64,000 nt of DNA from Beijerinckiaceae bacterium (lineage in GTDB: Bacteria; Pseudomonadota; Alphaproteobacteria; Rhizobiales; Beijerinckiaceae): the NCBI GenBank assembly GCA_947453205.1, contig CANGFT010000013.1, forward strand, positions 16,425-80,424, in the 5' to 3' direction. Both the position numbers and the translations under genes were made by a program. Of this stretch, positions 1-7,714 are shown piece by piece. The number at the start of each line of letters is the position of its first letter. The stretch's first letter is position 1. The notes below the pieces were generated by a model. It made no database searches and was not told the origin of the DNA. It saw only the letters and a program-made list of their open reading frames with translations.

Positions 1-42
1 GGCTTACTCTCAAAAAAAATGAGAATAATCGGGAGGAATAAA

Positions 43-1209
43 ATGCAATCCATGCGTCTCATGGCTACGCTTGGCGTAGCGGCTTTCGCGTCCCTCATCC
101 AGCCTGCGCAGGCGCAGGAGCCCATCAGGATCGGCGTGATGTTTCCGATCACCGGGCCCATCTCCGCACAGGGCCGCCCTGAGCGCGACGCCATCAAGCA
201 GGCCTTCGAGGAAGAGAACAACATCATCGCCGGCCGCAAGGTCGAACTCCTCTACGAAGACAGCGCCGGGCGCCCGGACACCGGCCTGACCAAGGTCAAG
301 GCGCTGGTCGAGCGCAACAATGTGCATCTTCTGGTCTCCGAACTCGTCAGCGCCGTGGGGGCCGCCGTCGCGCCCTATGTGAACGAGCAGAAGATCCCGT
401 GGGTCAGCACCGTGGCGCTCGCCAGCCTGACGCGCGAAATGAAGAGCCCCTATATCTTCCGCTATGTGCCCTCCTCCTATCAATACGCCACCGCCGCGGC
501 CGAAAGCGCCAAGAAGCTCGGCTGGAAGAAGGTCTATCTGATCGGATGGAACGCGCCTCCCGGACGCGAGACCCATGAGGCGCTGAAGAAGGCCTTCGGC
601 CCCGAGAATGTGATCGACGCCATGTTCCCCAACGTCGGCACCTCCGATTACGCGCCCTATATCAGCAAGATGGATCCCTCGAAGGCCGACGGCGTCTTCG
701 CGGCCATGTGGGGCGCCGACGCGCCGCGCATCACCCAGCAATATGTCGAATATGGCCTGAGCAAGAAGATGCCGCTCTTCGGCATCGCCTCCTTCACCAG
801 CGAGGAGCTGCTTGGCGACATGCCCCCGGAATCCGAGGGGCTGCTGAGCTCCTACACCTATTGCGGCACGCTCGACACGCCCGAGAACAAGGCCTTCGTC
901 GAGGGGTATAAATCCCGCTACAAGGAATTGCCGGGCTCCTATCAATATATGGGCTACATGGCCGCCAAGATGGTCATTCAGGCCATCAAGGACGTGAACG
1001 GCAAGGTCGAGGACCGGCAGGCCTTCACCAACGCCCTGAGCAAGGTGCAGGTGAAGGGCCCCATGGGCATGACCAGCTTCGACGAGAACCGCGGGATGGT
1101 CGGCGACTTCTATGCGCTGAAAGTGGTGAAGGGGCCTGACGGGCGCCTGCAGAACAGCTGCGGCGAGCGCATCCCGCAGGTGAAGGATCCCTATCATCTC
1201 TTCCCCTGA
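43..1209 (+). CDS. Liv-type ABC transporter periplasmic substrate-binding protein
   Basis: This is a periplasmic binding protein of the LivJ/LivK class that captures a ligand for an ABC importer. The first 24 residues form a Sec signal peptide ending at AQA, and the mature part opens with the PIRIGVMFPITGP strand-loop typical of the family. Length (388 residues) is normal. I chose the ATG at 43 because GGGAGG lies 7 bases upstream; the in-frame ATG at 19 has no such site and would place extra charged residues before the signal. The two permease and two ATPase genes follow at once, so this is the receptor of a complete transporter. The family carries branched amino acids but also many aromatic acids and amides. 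The catabolic genes downstream suggest the second kind of ligand here (inference). Confidence 0.93.
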   Translation: MQSMRLMATLGVAAFASLIQPAQAQEPIRIGVMFPITGPISAQGRPERDAIKQAFEEENNIIAGRKVELLYEDSAGRPDTGLTKVKALVERNNVHLLVSELVSAVGAAVAPYVNEQKIPWVSTVALASLTREMKSPYIFRYVPSSYQYATAAAESAKKLGWKKVYLIGWNAPPGRETHEALKKAFGPENVIDAMFPNVGTSDYAPYISKMDPSKADGVFAAMWGADAPRITQQYVEYGLSKKMPLFGIASFTSEELLGDMPPESEGLLSSYTYCGTLDTPENKAFVEGYKSRYKELPGSYQYMGYMAAKMVIQAIKDVNGKVEDRQAFTNALSKVQVKGPMGMTSFDENRGMVGDFYALKVVKGPDGRLQNSCGERIPQVKDPYHLFP

Positions 1210-1323
1210 GACGCTGCGCTCCCAGCCCCGCCCTGCGTGAAAGGCCGCGCCACGCGCGACCTTTCGCCATCGCTCCATTTATCCAGCCCCGTGGCGCCGT
1301 ACGCCCGTTGGAGCCCTTTTGAC

Positions 1324-2178
1324 ATGATGTTCTGGGTTCTTCAGTCGCTCAACGGCATCTCCTACGGAATGCTGCTCTTCCTGCTCGCCTCCGGCCTGTC
1401 GCTGATCTACGGGCTGATGAAGATCCTCAACCTCACCCATGGCTCCTTTTATCTTCTGGGCGGCTATGTCGGGCTCGCGGTCCTGCATCTCACCAAGAGC
1501 TTCATCCTGGCCGTGCTGCTCGGCAGCCTCGCCATCGCGCTGCTGGGCGTCGTGATGGAGCGGTTTTTATTGCGGCGGCTGCACTTGCAGGAAATGCCGC
1601 AGACCCTGCTGACCTTCGGCCTCCTCTTCATCTTTTCCGACCTCGCCATGCTCATCTGGGGCGGCAATCCCCAGACCGTGCCCAAGCCCGAACTCTTCCG
1701 CCACTCCCTCGACATCGGCGGCATGGTCTATCCCTCCTATCGTCTCTTCATCATCGGCTTCGGCCTCTTCGTGGCCGCCGTGCTCTGGTGGGTGCAGGAG
1801 GGGACGCGCATCGGCGCCATGGTGCGCGCGGGCGTCGACAATGAGGAGATCGCGCGGGCGCTCGGCATCAATGTCTCGCTTCTCTTCACTCTGGTCTTCG
1901 CATTCGGCGCCTTTCTGGCCGCGCTTGGCGGGGTGATGGGCGGACCGATCGTCGGCGTCTATCCCGGTGCCGATTTCGAAGTGCTGCTGCTGGGCTTCGT
2001 CGTCGTCATCATCGGCGGCCTCGGCAGCCTGCGCGGGGCGCTGGTGGGCGGCTTGATCGTCGGCTTGCTGGATAATTTCGGCAAAGTCCTCTTCCCCGAA
2101 TTCGCCCTGTTCACGATCTTCGCGCCCATGGCCCTGATCCTCGCGGTCCGGCCGACCGGCCTCTTCGGCAAAGAGTGA
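1324..2178 (+). CDS. livH: Liv-type ABC transporter permease, LivH family
   Basis: Inner-membrane permease of a branched-chain-amino-acid-type importer. The 284-residue product starts MMFWVLQSLNGISYGMLLFL and has about eight hydrophobic segments. The LivH loop containing ARALGIN lies near residue 180 and the GGLGSLRGALVGG motif near the C-terminus. A longer reading frame opens at 1237, but the extra 29 residues are basic and hydrophilic, unlike the family, so the ATG at 1324 is preferred. It lies 114 bases after the binding-protein gene and its stop is about 12 bases before the next permease start. It pairs with that LivM-type protein to form the channel. The true substrate is unknown. Confidence 0.92.
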   Translation: MMFWVLQSLNGISYGMLLFLLASGLSLIYGLMKILNLTHGSFYLLGGYVGLAVLHLTKSFILAVLLGSLAIALLGVVMERFLLRRLHLQEMPQTLLTFGLLFIFSDLAMLIWGGNPQTVPKPELFRHSLDIGGMVYPSYRLFIIGFGLFVAAVLWWVQEGTRIGAMVRAGVDNEEIARALGINVSLLFTLVFAFGAFLAALGGVMGGPIVGVYPGADFEVLLLGFVVVIIGGLGSLRGALVGGLIVGLLDNFGKVLFPEFALFTIFAPMALILAVRPTGLFGKE

Positions 2179-2189
2179 GGGGCCCCGCG

Positions 2190-3143
2190 ATGAAGACCAC
2201 CTCCCCCGCACGCATGGCCCTCTTTCTGGCCGTCGCCGCCGCCCTCGCGCTGATCCTGCCCTATGTGCTGACGCCCTATTATCTCGGCCTCGTGGTCAAG
2301 ATGATGATCTTCGCGCTCTTCGCCATGAGCCTCGACCTGCTCATCGGCTTCACCGGCATGGCCTCGCTGGGCCATGCGGCCTATTTCGGCCTGTCCGCCT
2401 ATGTCACCGGCCTGACCGCCCTCACGCTCGGCTGGAATGTCTGGCTCGCCCTGCCCGCAGGCCTCATGGCCAGCGCCGTGGCGGCGGGCCTCTTTGGCCT
2501 GCTGGCGCTGCGCACGCGCGGCAGCTACTTCCTCATGATCACGCTGGCGCTCTCCCAGCTCATGTGGGGCATCGCCTTCGGCTGGCGCTCCCTGACGGGC
2601 GGCGACGACGGCCTGCCGGACGTGCCGCGTCCCCGGCTCTGGCAGGGCTATTCCCTGACCGATGGCGTGAGCTTCTATTTCTTCGCCTTCGGGCTGATCG
2701 CCCTCAGCGGATGGCTGCTGTATCGCATCACCGCCTCCCCCTTCGGTCAGTGCCTGCGGGGCATCCGCGAGAGCGAAACGCGCATGCTGGCGCTGGGCTA
2801 TGACATCTGGCGCTACAAATTCACCGCCTTCGTGCTGGGCGGCCTCTTCGCGGGCCTCGCAGGCTCGCTCTATGTCTACTACAACCGCTTCGTCAGCCCC
2901 GATTACATCCATGTCGCCCGCTCGGCCGAAGTGCTGCTGATGGTCATCCTGGGCGGCGCGGGCACGCTGATCGGCCCTGCGGTGGGCGCGGCCATCATCG
3001 TCGCCCTCGAGAACGTCATCAGCGCCTATACGGAGCGCTGGGTCATGCTGCTCGGCTTCGTCTATGTGATCGTCGCCCTCTTCGCCCCCAATGGCCTGAC
3101 CGGGCTGATCGAGAGCCTCCGCAAGAAGAGGGCTGGCCCATGA
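2190..3143 (+). CDS. livM: Liv-type ABC transporter permease, LivM family
   Basis: Second membrane subunit of the importer, 317 residues. It shows the LivM signature GFTGMASLGHAAYFGLSAY near residues 55-75 and the conserved LGGAGTLIGPAVGA loop near residue 255. The ATG at 2190 is preferred because GAGTGAGGGG sits just before it; a GTG at 2175 is also in frame and would overlap the previous gene by a few bases. The stop overlaps the next start in an ATGA arrangement at 3140-3143, which points to translational coupling with the ATPase gene. Confidence 0.92.
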   Translation: MKTTSPARMALFLAVAAALALILPYVLTPYYLGLVVKMMIFALFAMSLDLLIGFTGMASLGHAAYFGLSAYVTGLTALTLGWNVWLALPAGLMASAVAAGLFGLLALRTRGSYFLMITLALSQLMWGIAFGWRSLTGGDDGLPDVPRPRLWQGYSLTDGVSFYFFAFGLIALSGWLLYRITASPFGQCLRGIRESETRMLALGYDIWRYKFTAFVLGGLFAGLAGSLYVYYNRFVSPDYIHVARSAEVLLMVILGGAGTLIGPAVGAAIIVALENVISAYTERWVMLLGFVYVIVALFAPNGLTGLIESLRKKRAGP

Positions 3144-3880
3144 GCGCGCTCGTCATCGACTCCGTGTCGAAAAACTTCGGCGGCGTGCAGGCCCTGACCG
3201 ATGTGTCCTTCAGCATCGCGCCGGGCGAGCGCCGCCTCATCATCGGCCCCAATGGCGCGGGCAAGACGACCCTGTTCAACATGCTCTCGGGCGCCTTTCC
3301 GGTCTCGTCAGGCCAGGTCACCCTGTTTGGCCGCGACATCACCAATGCGCCGCCCAACCTGCGCGCCAACCTCGGCCTCGCCCGCACATTCCAGATCACC
3401 AATCTCTTCCCCAATCTGACGGTGATGGAGAACCTGATCCTCGCCCTGCAGGCCCAGCATGAACACGCCTTCTCCATGTTTCGCCTCATGCGCAAGGAGA
3501 GCGCGCTCTTCGACCGCGCGCAGGCCCTTCTGTCGCAATGGGGCCTGAGCGACATAGCCGGCGCCAGGGCGCGGGAAATCTCCTATGGCCAGCAAAGGCA
3601 GGTGGACCTCATCCTCGCCATGGCCGGGGCGCCGAAGGTGCTTCTGCTGGACGAGCCCACCGCAGGCCTCTCGGCCGCTGAAGTCGTGCGCGTGGTGGGC
3701 ATGATCGGCGACCTGCCGGCGGACATGACCGTGCTGATGATCGAACACGACATGGACGTCGCCTTCGACATCGCGGACCGCATCGCCGTTCTGCATCAGG
3801 GCTGCCTGATCGCCGAGGGAACGCCAGACGAGATCCGGGGTCATCCGCAGGTGACCGAAATCTATCTGGGAGCCGATTAG
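3140..3880 (+). CDS. livG: Liv-type ABC transporter ATPase, LivG family
   Basis: Cytoplasmic ATPase, 246 residues. The Walker A motif GPNGAGKTT lies near residues 36-44. The signature loop reads SYGQQRQVDLI, the usual LivG variant of LSGGQ, and is followed by Walker B LLLDEPTAGLS and the switch histidine in MIEHDMDVAF. It overlaps livM by four bases and is four bases upstream of the second ATPase gene. In known systems one LivG and one LivF form the nucleotide-binding pair under LivH and LivM. All five parts are present in order here, so the transporter should be functional. Confidence 0.94.
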   Translation: MSALVIDSVSKNFGGVQALTDVSFSIAPGERRLIIGPNGAGKTTLFNMLSGAFPVSSGQVTLFGRDITNAPPNLRANLGLARTFQITNLFPNLTVMENLILALQAQHEHAFSMFRLMRKESALFDRAQALLSQWGLSDIAGARAREISYGQQRQVDLILAMAGAPKVLLLDEPTAGLSAAEVVRVVGMIGDLPADMTVLMIEHDMDVAFDIADRIAVLHQGCLIAEGTPDEIRGHPQVTEIYLGAD

Positions 3881-3884
3881 CGCC

Positions 3885-4574
3885 ATGCTCAGCATCCAGG
3901 ACATCCACACCTATTACGGCGACAGCTACATTCTGCAGGGCGTGTCGCTTGAGCTGCAGCCGGGACAGGTGGTCGCGCTGCTGGGCCGCAACGGCGTCGG
4001 CAAGACCACGCTGGCCCGCTCCATCATGGGCCTGACGCCCGCCAGCCGGGGCCGCATCCTCTTCGGGGATCAGGACATCACCCGCGCCAGCGCGCATCGC
4101 ATCGCGCGGCTTGGCATCGGCTATGTGCCGCAGGGGCGGCAGGTCTTCCGCTCCCTCAACATCAGGGAGCATCTGCAGGTCACCGCGCGCGGGAACGGCC
4201 AGTGGACCCCCGACAAGATCCTCGATCTCTTCCCCAACCTCCGCAGCCGCATCAAGAGCCTTGCAGGCAAGCTCAGCGGCGGCGAGCAGCAGATGCTGGC
4301 GGCGGCGCGCGCGCTCGTGGGCAACCCCGCCCTGCTCCTGATGGATGAGCCCACCGAAGGCCTCGCGCCCATGATGATCCGGGAGCTCGGCAAGACCATC
4401 GCCTCCCTCAAGGAGGGCGGCGCCTCGATCCTGCTCATCGAACAGCAGCTCAACTTCGCCCTGCGCTACGCCGACATCGTCTTCATCATGAACAAGGGAC
4501 GGATCGTGCATCGCTGCACGCCAGCGGAGCTGCTGGCGGATCCCGACACCAAGGCGCGTTATCTCGGCGTGTGA
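3885..4574 (+). CDS. livF: Liv-type ABC transporter ATPase, LivF family
   Basis: Second ATPase of the importer, 229 residues. Visible motifs are Walker A GRNGVGKTT (near residue 35), the Q-loop region GYVPQGRQVF, signature LSGGEQQML, Walker B LLLMDEPTEGLAP and the histidine-replacing glutamine in LIEQQLNFAL, which is usual for LivF. It is the last transporter gene. The next gene, a short-chain dehydrogenase, starts 27 bases downstream on the same strand, so transport and catabolic genes are probably co-transcribed. Confidence 0.94.
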   Translation: MLSIQDIHTYYGDSYILQGVSLELQPGQVVALLGRNGVGKTTLARSIMGLTPASRGRILFGDQDITRASAHRIARLGIGYVPQGRQVFRSLNIREHLQVTARGNGQWTPDKILDLFPNLRSRIKSLAGKLSGGEQQMLAAARALVGNPALLLMDEPTEGLAPMMIRELGKTIASLKEGGASILLIEQQLNFALRYADIVFIMNKGRIVHRCTPAELLADPDTKARYLGV

Positions 4575-4601
4575 CAACACAAAACAACAAGGGAGCGGAA
4601 T

Positions 4602-5423
4602 ATGTCAGGAGCGTCAGCAGCCCCCAACCATCCCGTCGTCATCGTGACCGGCGCGGCCCGCGGCCTCGGCCGCGCCATGGCCATATCGCTGCTGCGCAGC
4701 GGCGCGAAGGTCGCGGCGGCGGACCTGCCTTCCAGCGCAGCGGAAATGGCCGAACTCGTCGCACTCGCCCAGGCTGAATCCATGGCCGACCGCCTGCTGA
4801 CCGTGGAGTGCGACGTCTCGAACTGGGACGATTGTCAGGCGGCGGTGCGCGGGGTCGTCGACCATTTCGGAGCGCTGCATGGCCTTGTGAACAATGCGGG
4901 GCTTGGCATGCAGCATATCGGCAATGTGCTGTCGGGCCCGCGCCGCCGCTTTTATGAAGTCAACGCCGACACCTGGCGCACCTCCATCGACGTGAACTTC
5001 AACGGCCCCTTCATGATGGCGAAGGCGGCGGCCCCGCTCATGGTCGAACAGGGCTGGGGCCGGATCGTCAACATCGTCACGAGCTTCTACACGATGATGA
5101 TGGAGGGCTTCTCGCCCTATGGCCCCTCCAAGGCGGCGCTGGAGTCCGCCACCGTGATCTGGTCGAAGGATCTTGCGGCGACCGGCGTCACCGTCAACGC
5201 CCTGCTGCCGGGCGGGCCCGCCAACACACGCATGATCCCGCAAGGCGACATCGACGACCGCTCGAAGCTGATCCAGCCCGAGGCCATGATGGCGCCCATC
5301 GCATGGCTCATGTCCGGGCGCTCGGACGGCGTCAACGGACGCCGGATCATCGCATCCGAATGGCCCGCAGACCGATTGAATGCAACGCCCGCCAGCGACG
5401 TCGGCGCCCCCGCAGGCTGGTGA
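4602..5423 (+). CDS. Short-chain dehydrogenase/reductase (SDR family)
   Basis: NAD(P)-dependent oxidoreductase with a Rossmann fold, 273 residues. The nucleotide-binding motif TGAARGLG is at about residues 16-23, the NNAG motif near residue 97, and the catalytic Tyr and Lys sit in YGPSKAALE after a Ser-containing strand (NIVTSFY). A good ribosome site, AAGGGAGCGG, precedes the ATG. It follows livF by 27 bases and precedes the crotonase gene by 27 bases. It most likely oxidises a hydroxyacyl-CoA or alcohol intermediate of the local pathway, but SDR specificity cannot be read from sequence. Acidic residues after the second strand do not clearly settle NAD versus NADP. Confidence 0.85.
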   Translation: MSGASAAPNHPVVIVTGAARGLGRAMAISLLRSGAKVAAADLPSSAAEMAELVALAQAESMADRLLTVECDVSNWDDCQAAVRGVVDHFGALHGLVNNAGLGMQHIGNVLSGPRRRFYEVNADTWRTSIDVNFNGPFMMAKAAAPLMVEQGWGRIVNIVTSFYTMMMEGFSPYGPSKAALESATVIWSKDLAATGVTVNALLPGGPANTRMIPQGDIDDRSKLIQPEAMMAPIAWLMSGRSDGVNGRRIIASEWPADRLNATPASDVGAPAGW

Positions 5424-5450
5424 CCAGAACAAGAGAACAGGGAGGAACCT

Positions 5451-6272
5451 ATGTCAGAATCCAACACCGTCACCGTCAGCATCGAGAATGCGGTCGCCAC
5501 CGTCACGCTCAACCGTCCGCACAAGCGCAACGCCATGAGCCCGACCCTGCATATCGAAATGGTCGATGTGCTGGAGAAGCTGCGCTACGAGAAAACCTCG
5601 CGCGTCGTCGTCATCACCGGCGCGGGCGAATCCTTTTGCGCAGGCATGGACCTGAAGCAATTCTTCATGGACCTGAAGGATGATCCGGCCGAATTCGACC
5701 GCATCTACCGCATGGCCACCGAATGGCGCTTCCGCACCCTGCGCTACTATCCCAAGCCCACCATCGCCATGGTGAACGGCTATTGCTTCGGCGGCGCCTT
5801 CTCCATCGTCGAGGGCTGCGACCTCGCCTTCGCCGCCAAGGAGGCGACCTTTGGCCTCTCGGAGGTCAACTTCAAGCATTACCCCGGCGGCAGCGTCAGC
5901 AAGTCGCTGGCGAACCTCATGCGCCCGCGCGACGCGCTTTATTACGCGATGACGGGCCGCCCCTTCAAAGGCGACCGCGCCGCCGAAATCGGCTTCATCA
6001 ACGCAGCCTATCCCCTCGCGGAGCTGCGGGACGAGGTGATGGCGCTGGCGCAGGAGATCGCCAGCAAGGATCCCGACGCCCTTCACGCCTGCAAGGACGG
6101 CTATCGTTTCTCGCTGGAGATGAGCGCGGACGCGGCCATCAACTATGCCGCCGCCAAGTCCGACCAGCTGACCCTGCGGCAGAAGGATTCATGGCGCAGC
6201 GAAGGCATCGGCGATTTCCTGGACGGCAAATATCGTCCGGGCCTTGGCGGGCACGAGAAGGCGGAGAAATAG
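5451..6272 (+). CDS. Crotonase-family enzyme related to hydroxycinnamoyl-CoA hydratase-lyase
   Basis: Enoyl-CoA hydratase superfamily protein, 273 residues. It closely follows the feruloyl/p-coumaroyl-CoA hydratase-lyase (HCHL, Ech) pattern: NRPHKRNAMSPTL near residue 21, GMDLKQFF near 65, KPTIAMVNGYCFGGAFS near 102, FGLSEVN near 134, and a C-terminal FLDGKYRPGL. The general acid-base Glu (E138, equivalent to E143 of the Pseudomonas enzyme) and Ser118 (S123) are kept. The two tyrosines that hold the substrate's 4-hydroxyl in that enzyme (Y75, Y239) are Phe71 and Ala234 here, by my alignment from memory. The substrate may therefore be an enoyl-CoA without a para-hydroxyl, with hydration, or hydration plus retro-aldol cleavage, as the reaction. 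It is co-directional with the transporter and SDR genes. Confidence 0.85.
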   Translation: MSESNTVTVSIENAVATVTLNRPHKRNAMSPTLHIEMVDVLEKLRYEKTSRVVVITGAGESFCAGMDLKQFFMDLKDDPAEFDRIYRMATEWRFRTLRYYPKPTIAMVNGYCFGGAFSIVEGCDLAFAAKEATFGLSEVNFKHYPGGSVSKSLANLMRPRDALYYAMTGRPFKGDRAAEIGFINAAYPLAELRDEVMALAQEIASKDPDALHACKDGYRFSLEMSADAAINYAAAKSDQLTLRQKDSWRSEGIGDFLDGKYRPGLGGHEKAEK

Positions 6273-6284
6273 GCGGGCGCTGCG

Positions 6285-6310
6285 GCCTCGCGCCCAACCC
6301 GGCGCGAGGC
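6285..6310. terminator. Bidirectional hairpin between convergent crotonase and marR genes
   Basis: A perfect 9-base inverted repeat (GCCTCGCGC at 6285-6293 and GCGCGAGGC at 6302-6310) with an 8-base loop lies between two convergent genes. It touches the marR stop codon. There is no strong T-run on either side, so it may act as a GC-rich, partly Rho-dependent terminator for both transcripts. Confidence 0.6.
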
Positions 6311-6813
6311 TAGCTGTCCGCGAGGTTGCATCTGATCCGGCGCAGCATGGATTTAAGGATCTCCTGCTCCGCAGCCGTGAAATCGACGAGCATCGCCTTG
6401 TTGGTCACGGCTATGTGGGGCATCACGAGATCATAGAGGCGCCGTCCCTCGCGCGTCAGCAAGACCCGAACCTTGCGCCCGTCAGCCGCATCGGCGACGC
6501 GCTTCACAAGTCCGCGACGCTCCAGATCGTGAATGGCGTTGGCGACGGAGGGGCCGCGCATATGGGTGCGGCTGGCAAGCTCGCTCTGGCTCAAGCCATC
6601 CTCCTCCCAGAGGATGCGCAGAAACTGAAAAATCCCCATGCCGACGCCATGGGCGGCGATGCGGGCTGAAAAGGTCCGGGTCATCGTGCGCGAGGCGTCC
6701 GACAGGAGAAACCCGATGGTCTCCTCCAGCCTGAGATCGTCAAACGTCGTCTTGACGGCGGGCGGCGCGCCTTGAGCGGATAAGGCTTTTCTTTTCGCCA
6801 CTGCTGATCCCAT
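6310..6813 (-). CDS. MarR-family transcriptional regulator
   Basis: Winged-helix regulator, 167 residues. The recognition-helix region SQSELASRTHMRGPSVANAI (about residues 73-92) is followed by the wing segment DAADGRKVRVLLTREG, typical of MarR proteins that bind small aromatic or CoA ligands. It is divergent from the alpha/beta hydrolase gene across about 120 bases and convergent with the crotonase gene. It is the only regulator inside the first catabolic cluster, so it probably controls the genes on both sides in response to a pathway intermediate (inference). The first 25 residues are Ala/Lys-rich and could be trimmed if a later start is used; the first ATG is kept here. Confidence 0.88.
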   Translation of the reverse strand: MGSAVAKRKALSAQGAPPAVKTTFDDLRLEETIGFLLSDASRTMTRTFSARIAAHGVGMGIFQFLRILWEEDGLSQSELASRTHMRGPSVANAIHDLERRGLVKRVADAADGRKVRVLLTREGRRLYDLVMPHIAVTNKAMLVDFTAAEQEILKSMLRRIRCNLADS

Positions 6814-6934
6814 TCCTGACCTTCAAGCGCCAGCATGACCCGGCCCCGCCGCATTGACAAGCCGGGAAAATGATAGGAACCTTACAATCCAGAATGCGCC
6901 CCCAGAATGGCGCGCCTGCCCCAAGGAGGACCGA
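6814..6934. promoter_or_regulatory. Divergent control region between marR and the hydrolase operon
   Basis: This is the 121-base gap between divergent starts. A TTGACA hexamer occurs at 6854-6859, but no convincing -10 box follows at 16-18 bases, so I do not assign a promoter exactly. A strong ribosome site (AAGGAGG at 6923-6929) precedes the GTG start at 6935. By analogy with MarR systems the regulator should bind here; no perfect palindrome is evident to me. Confidence 0.4.
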
Positions 6935-7714
6935 GTGGCTGAACATGCCGTCATTGATGTCCACGGACGGAAAGTAAACATCAGGCGGATGGGCCAGGGC
7001 GCGCCATTGCTCTTCCTGCATGGCGCCCTGGGGATCGCCGATCAGGAGCCCGGCCTTGAGGACCTTGCGCGTCATTTCGAGGTCATAGCGCCCGACCATC
7101 CGGGCTTCGGCGCCTCCGAAGCAAGCGGCGACATTGACGACGTCGCTGACCTCGCGATCTTCTATCTGGACATGCTCGACCACCTGAAGCTCGACGCCGT
7201 CCACGTCGCGGGCCAATGCATCGGCGGGTGGATCGCGCTGGAGATGGCGATCTACGCCAGCCATCGCTTCAAGACGCTGTCCCTCGTCAACAGCGCGGGC
7301 CTGCGGGTCAAGGACCAGCCGCGCGGCGACATGTTCCTGTGCTCGGAAGCCGACCTCATCAAGCTGCTGTTCAAGGGCGAAGCTGGCGACGCATGGATGA
7401 AGGGCTGGCGCGCATCGCCCGCGCACGAAGACATCTATGAGCGCAACCGCGGGGCCGCCGCGAAATACACCTGGTCGCCGCGCCTGTGCAATCCAAAGCT
7501 CGACCGCTGGCTGCACCGGGTGACGGCGCCGACGCATATCGTCTGGGGCAGGGACAATCACGTCATCCCCCTCGCCTATGCGGATGCGCTGAAGGCGCTC
7601 ATCCCCGGCGCGACGTCGGCGGTCATCGAAGATTGCGCCCATATGGCCCATATCGAACAACCCGCAGCTTTCGCACACGAGATCACCCACTTCATCCGGA
7701 GGGCTACGCCATGA
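6935..7714 (+). CDS. Alpha/beta hydrolase with a GxCxG (cysteine) nucleophile elbow
   Basis: MhpC-like alpha/beta-hydrolase, 259 residues. The oxyanion loop is FLHGALG near residue 28, followed by DHPGFGAS near 54. The nucleophile elbow reads AGQCIGGW, so residue 95 is Cys where most relatives have Ser. The acid lies in WGRDNHVIP and the His in DCAHMAHIEQP, completing a Cys-Asp-His triad. A cysteine elbow is known from dienelactone hydrolase, though that family has a different overall pattern. The GTG at 6935 is chosen for its AAGGAGG site; a TTG at 6854 gives an unlikely 27-residue extension. The stop overlaps the next start (ATGA), so it is coupled to the monooxygenase gene. It may cleave an ester, lactone or C-C bond made by that enzyme (inference). 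Confidence 0.85.
   Translation: MAEHAVIDVHGRKVNIRRMGQGAPLLFLHGALGIADQEPGLEDLARHFEVIAPDHPGFGASEASGDIDDVADLAIFYLDMLDHLKLDAVHVAGQCIGGWIALEMAIYASHRFKTLSLVNSAGLRVKDQPRGDMFLCSEADLIKLLFKGEAGDAWMKGWRASPAHEDIYERNRGAAAKYTWSPRLCNPKLDRWLHRVTAPTHIVWGRDNHVIPLAYADALKALIPGATSAVIEDCAHMAHIEQPAAFAHEITHFIRRATP

Noticed and set aside
8..24. Inverted repeat TCTCA-N7-TGAGA at the left edge
   Set aside because: Only five paired bases around an A-run, close to the first ribosome site. Too weak to call a terminator or operator, and the upstream sequence is missing.
7486..7710. Longer N-terminus for the monooxygenase at 7711
   Set aside because: The extension lies inside the hydrolase gene in another frame. The ATG at 7711 has a ribosome site and starts with the family's usual N-terminus.
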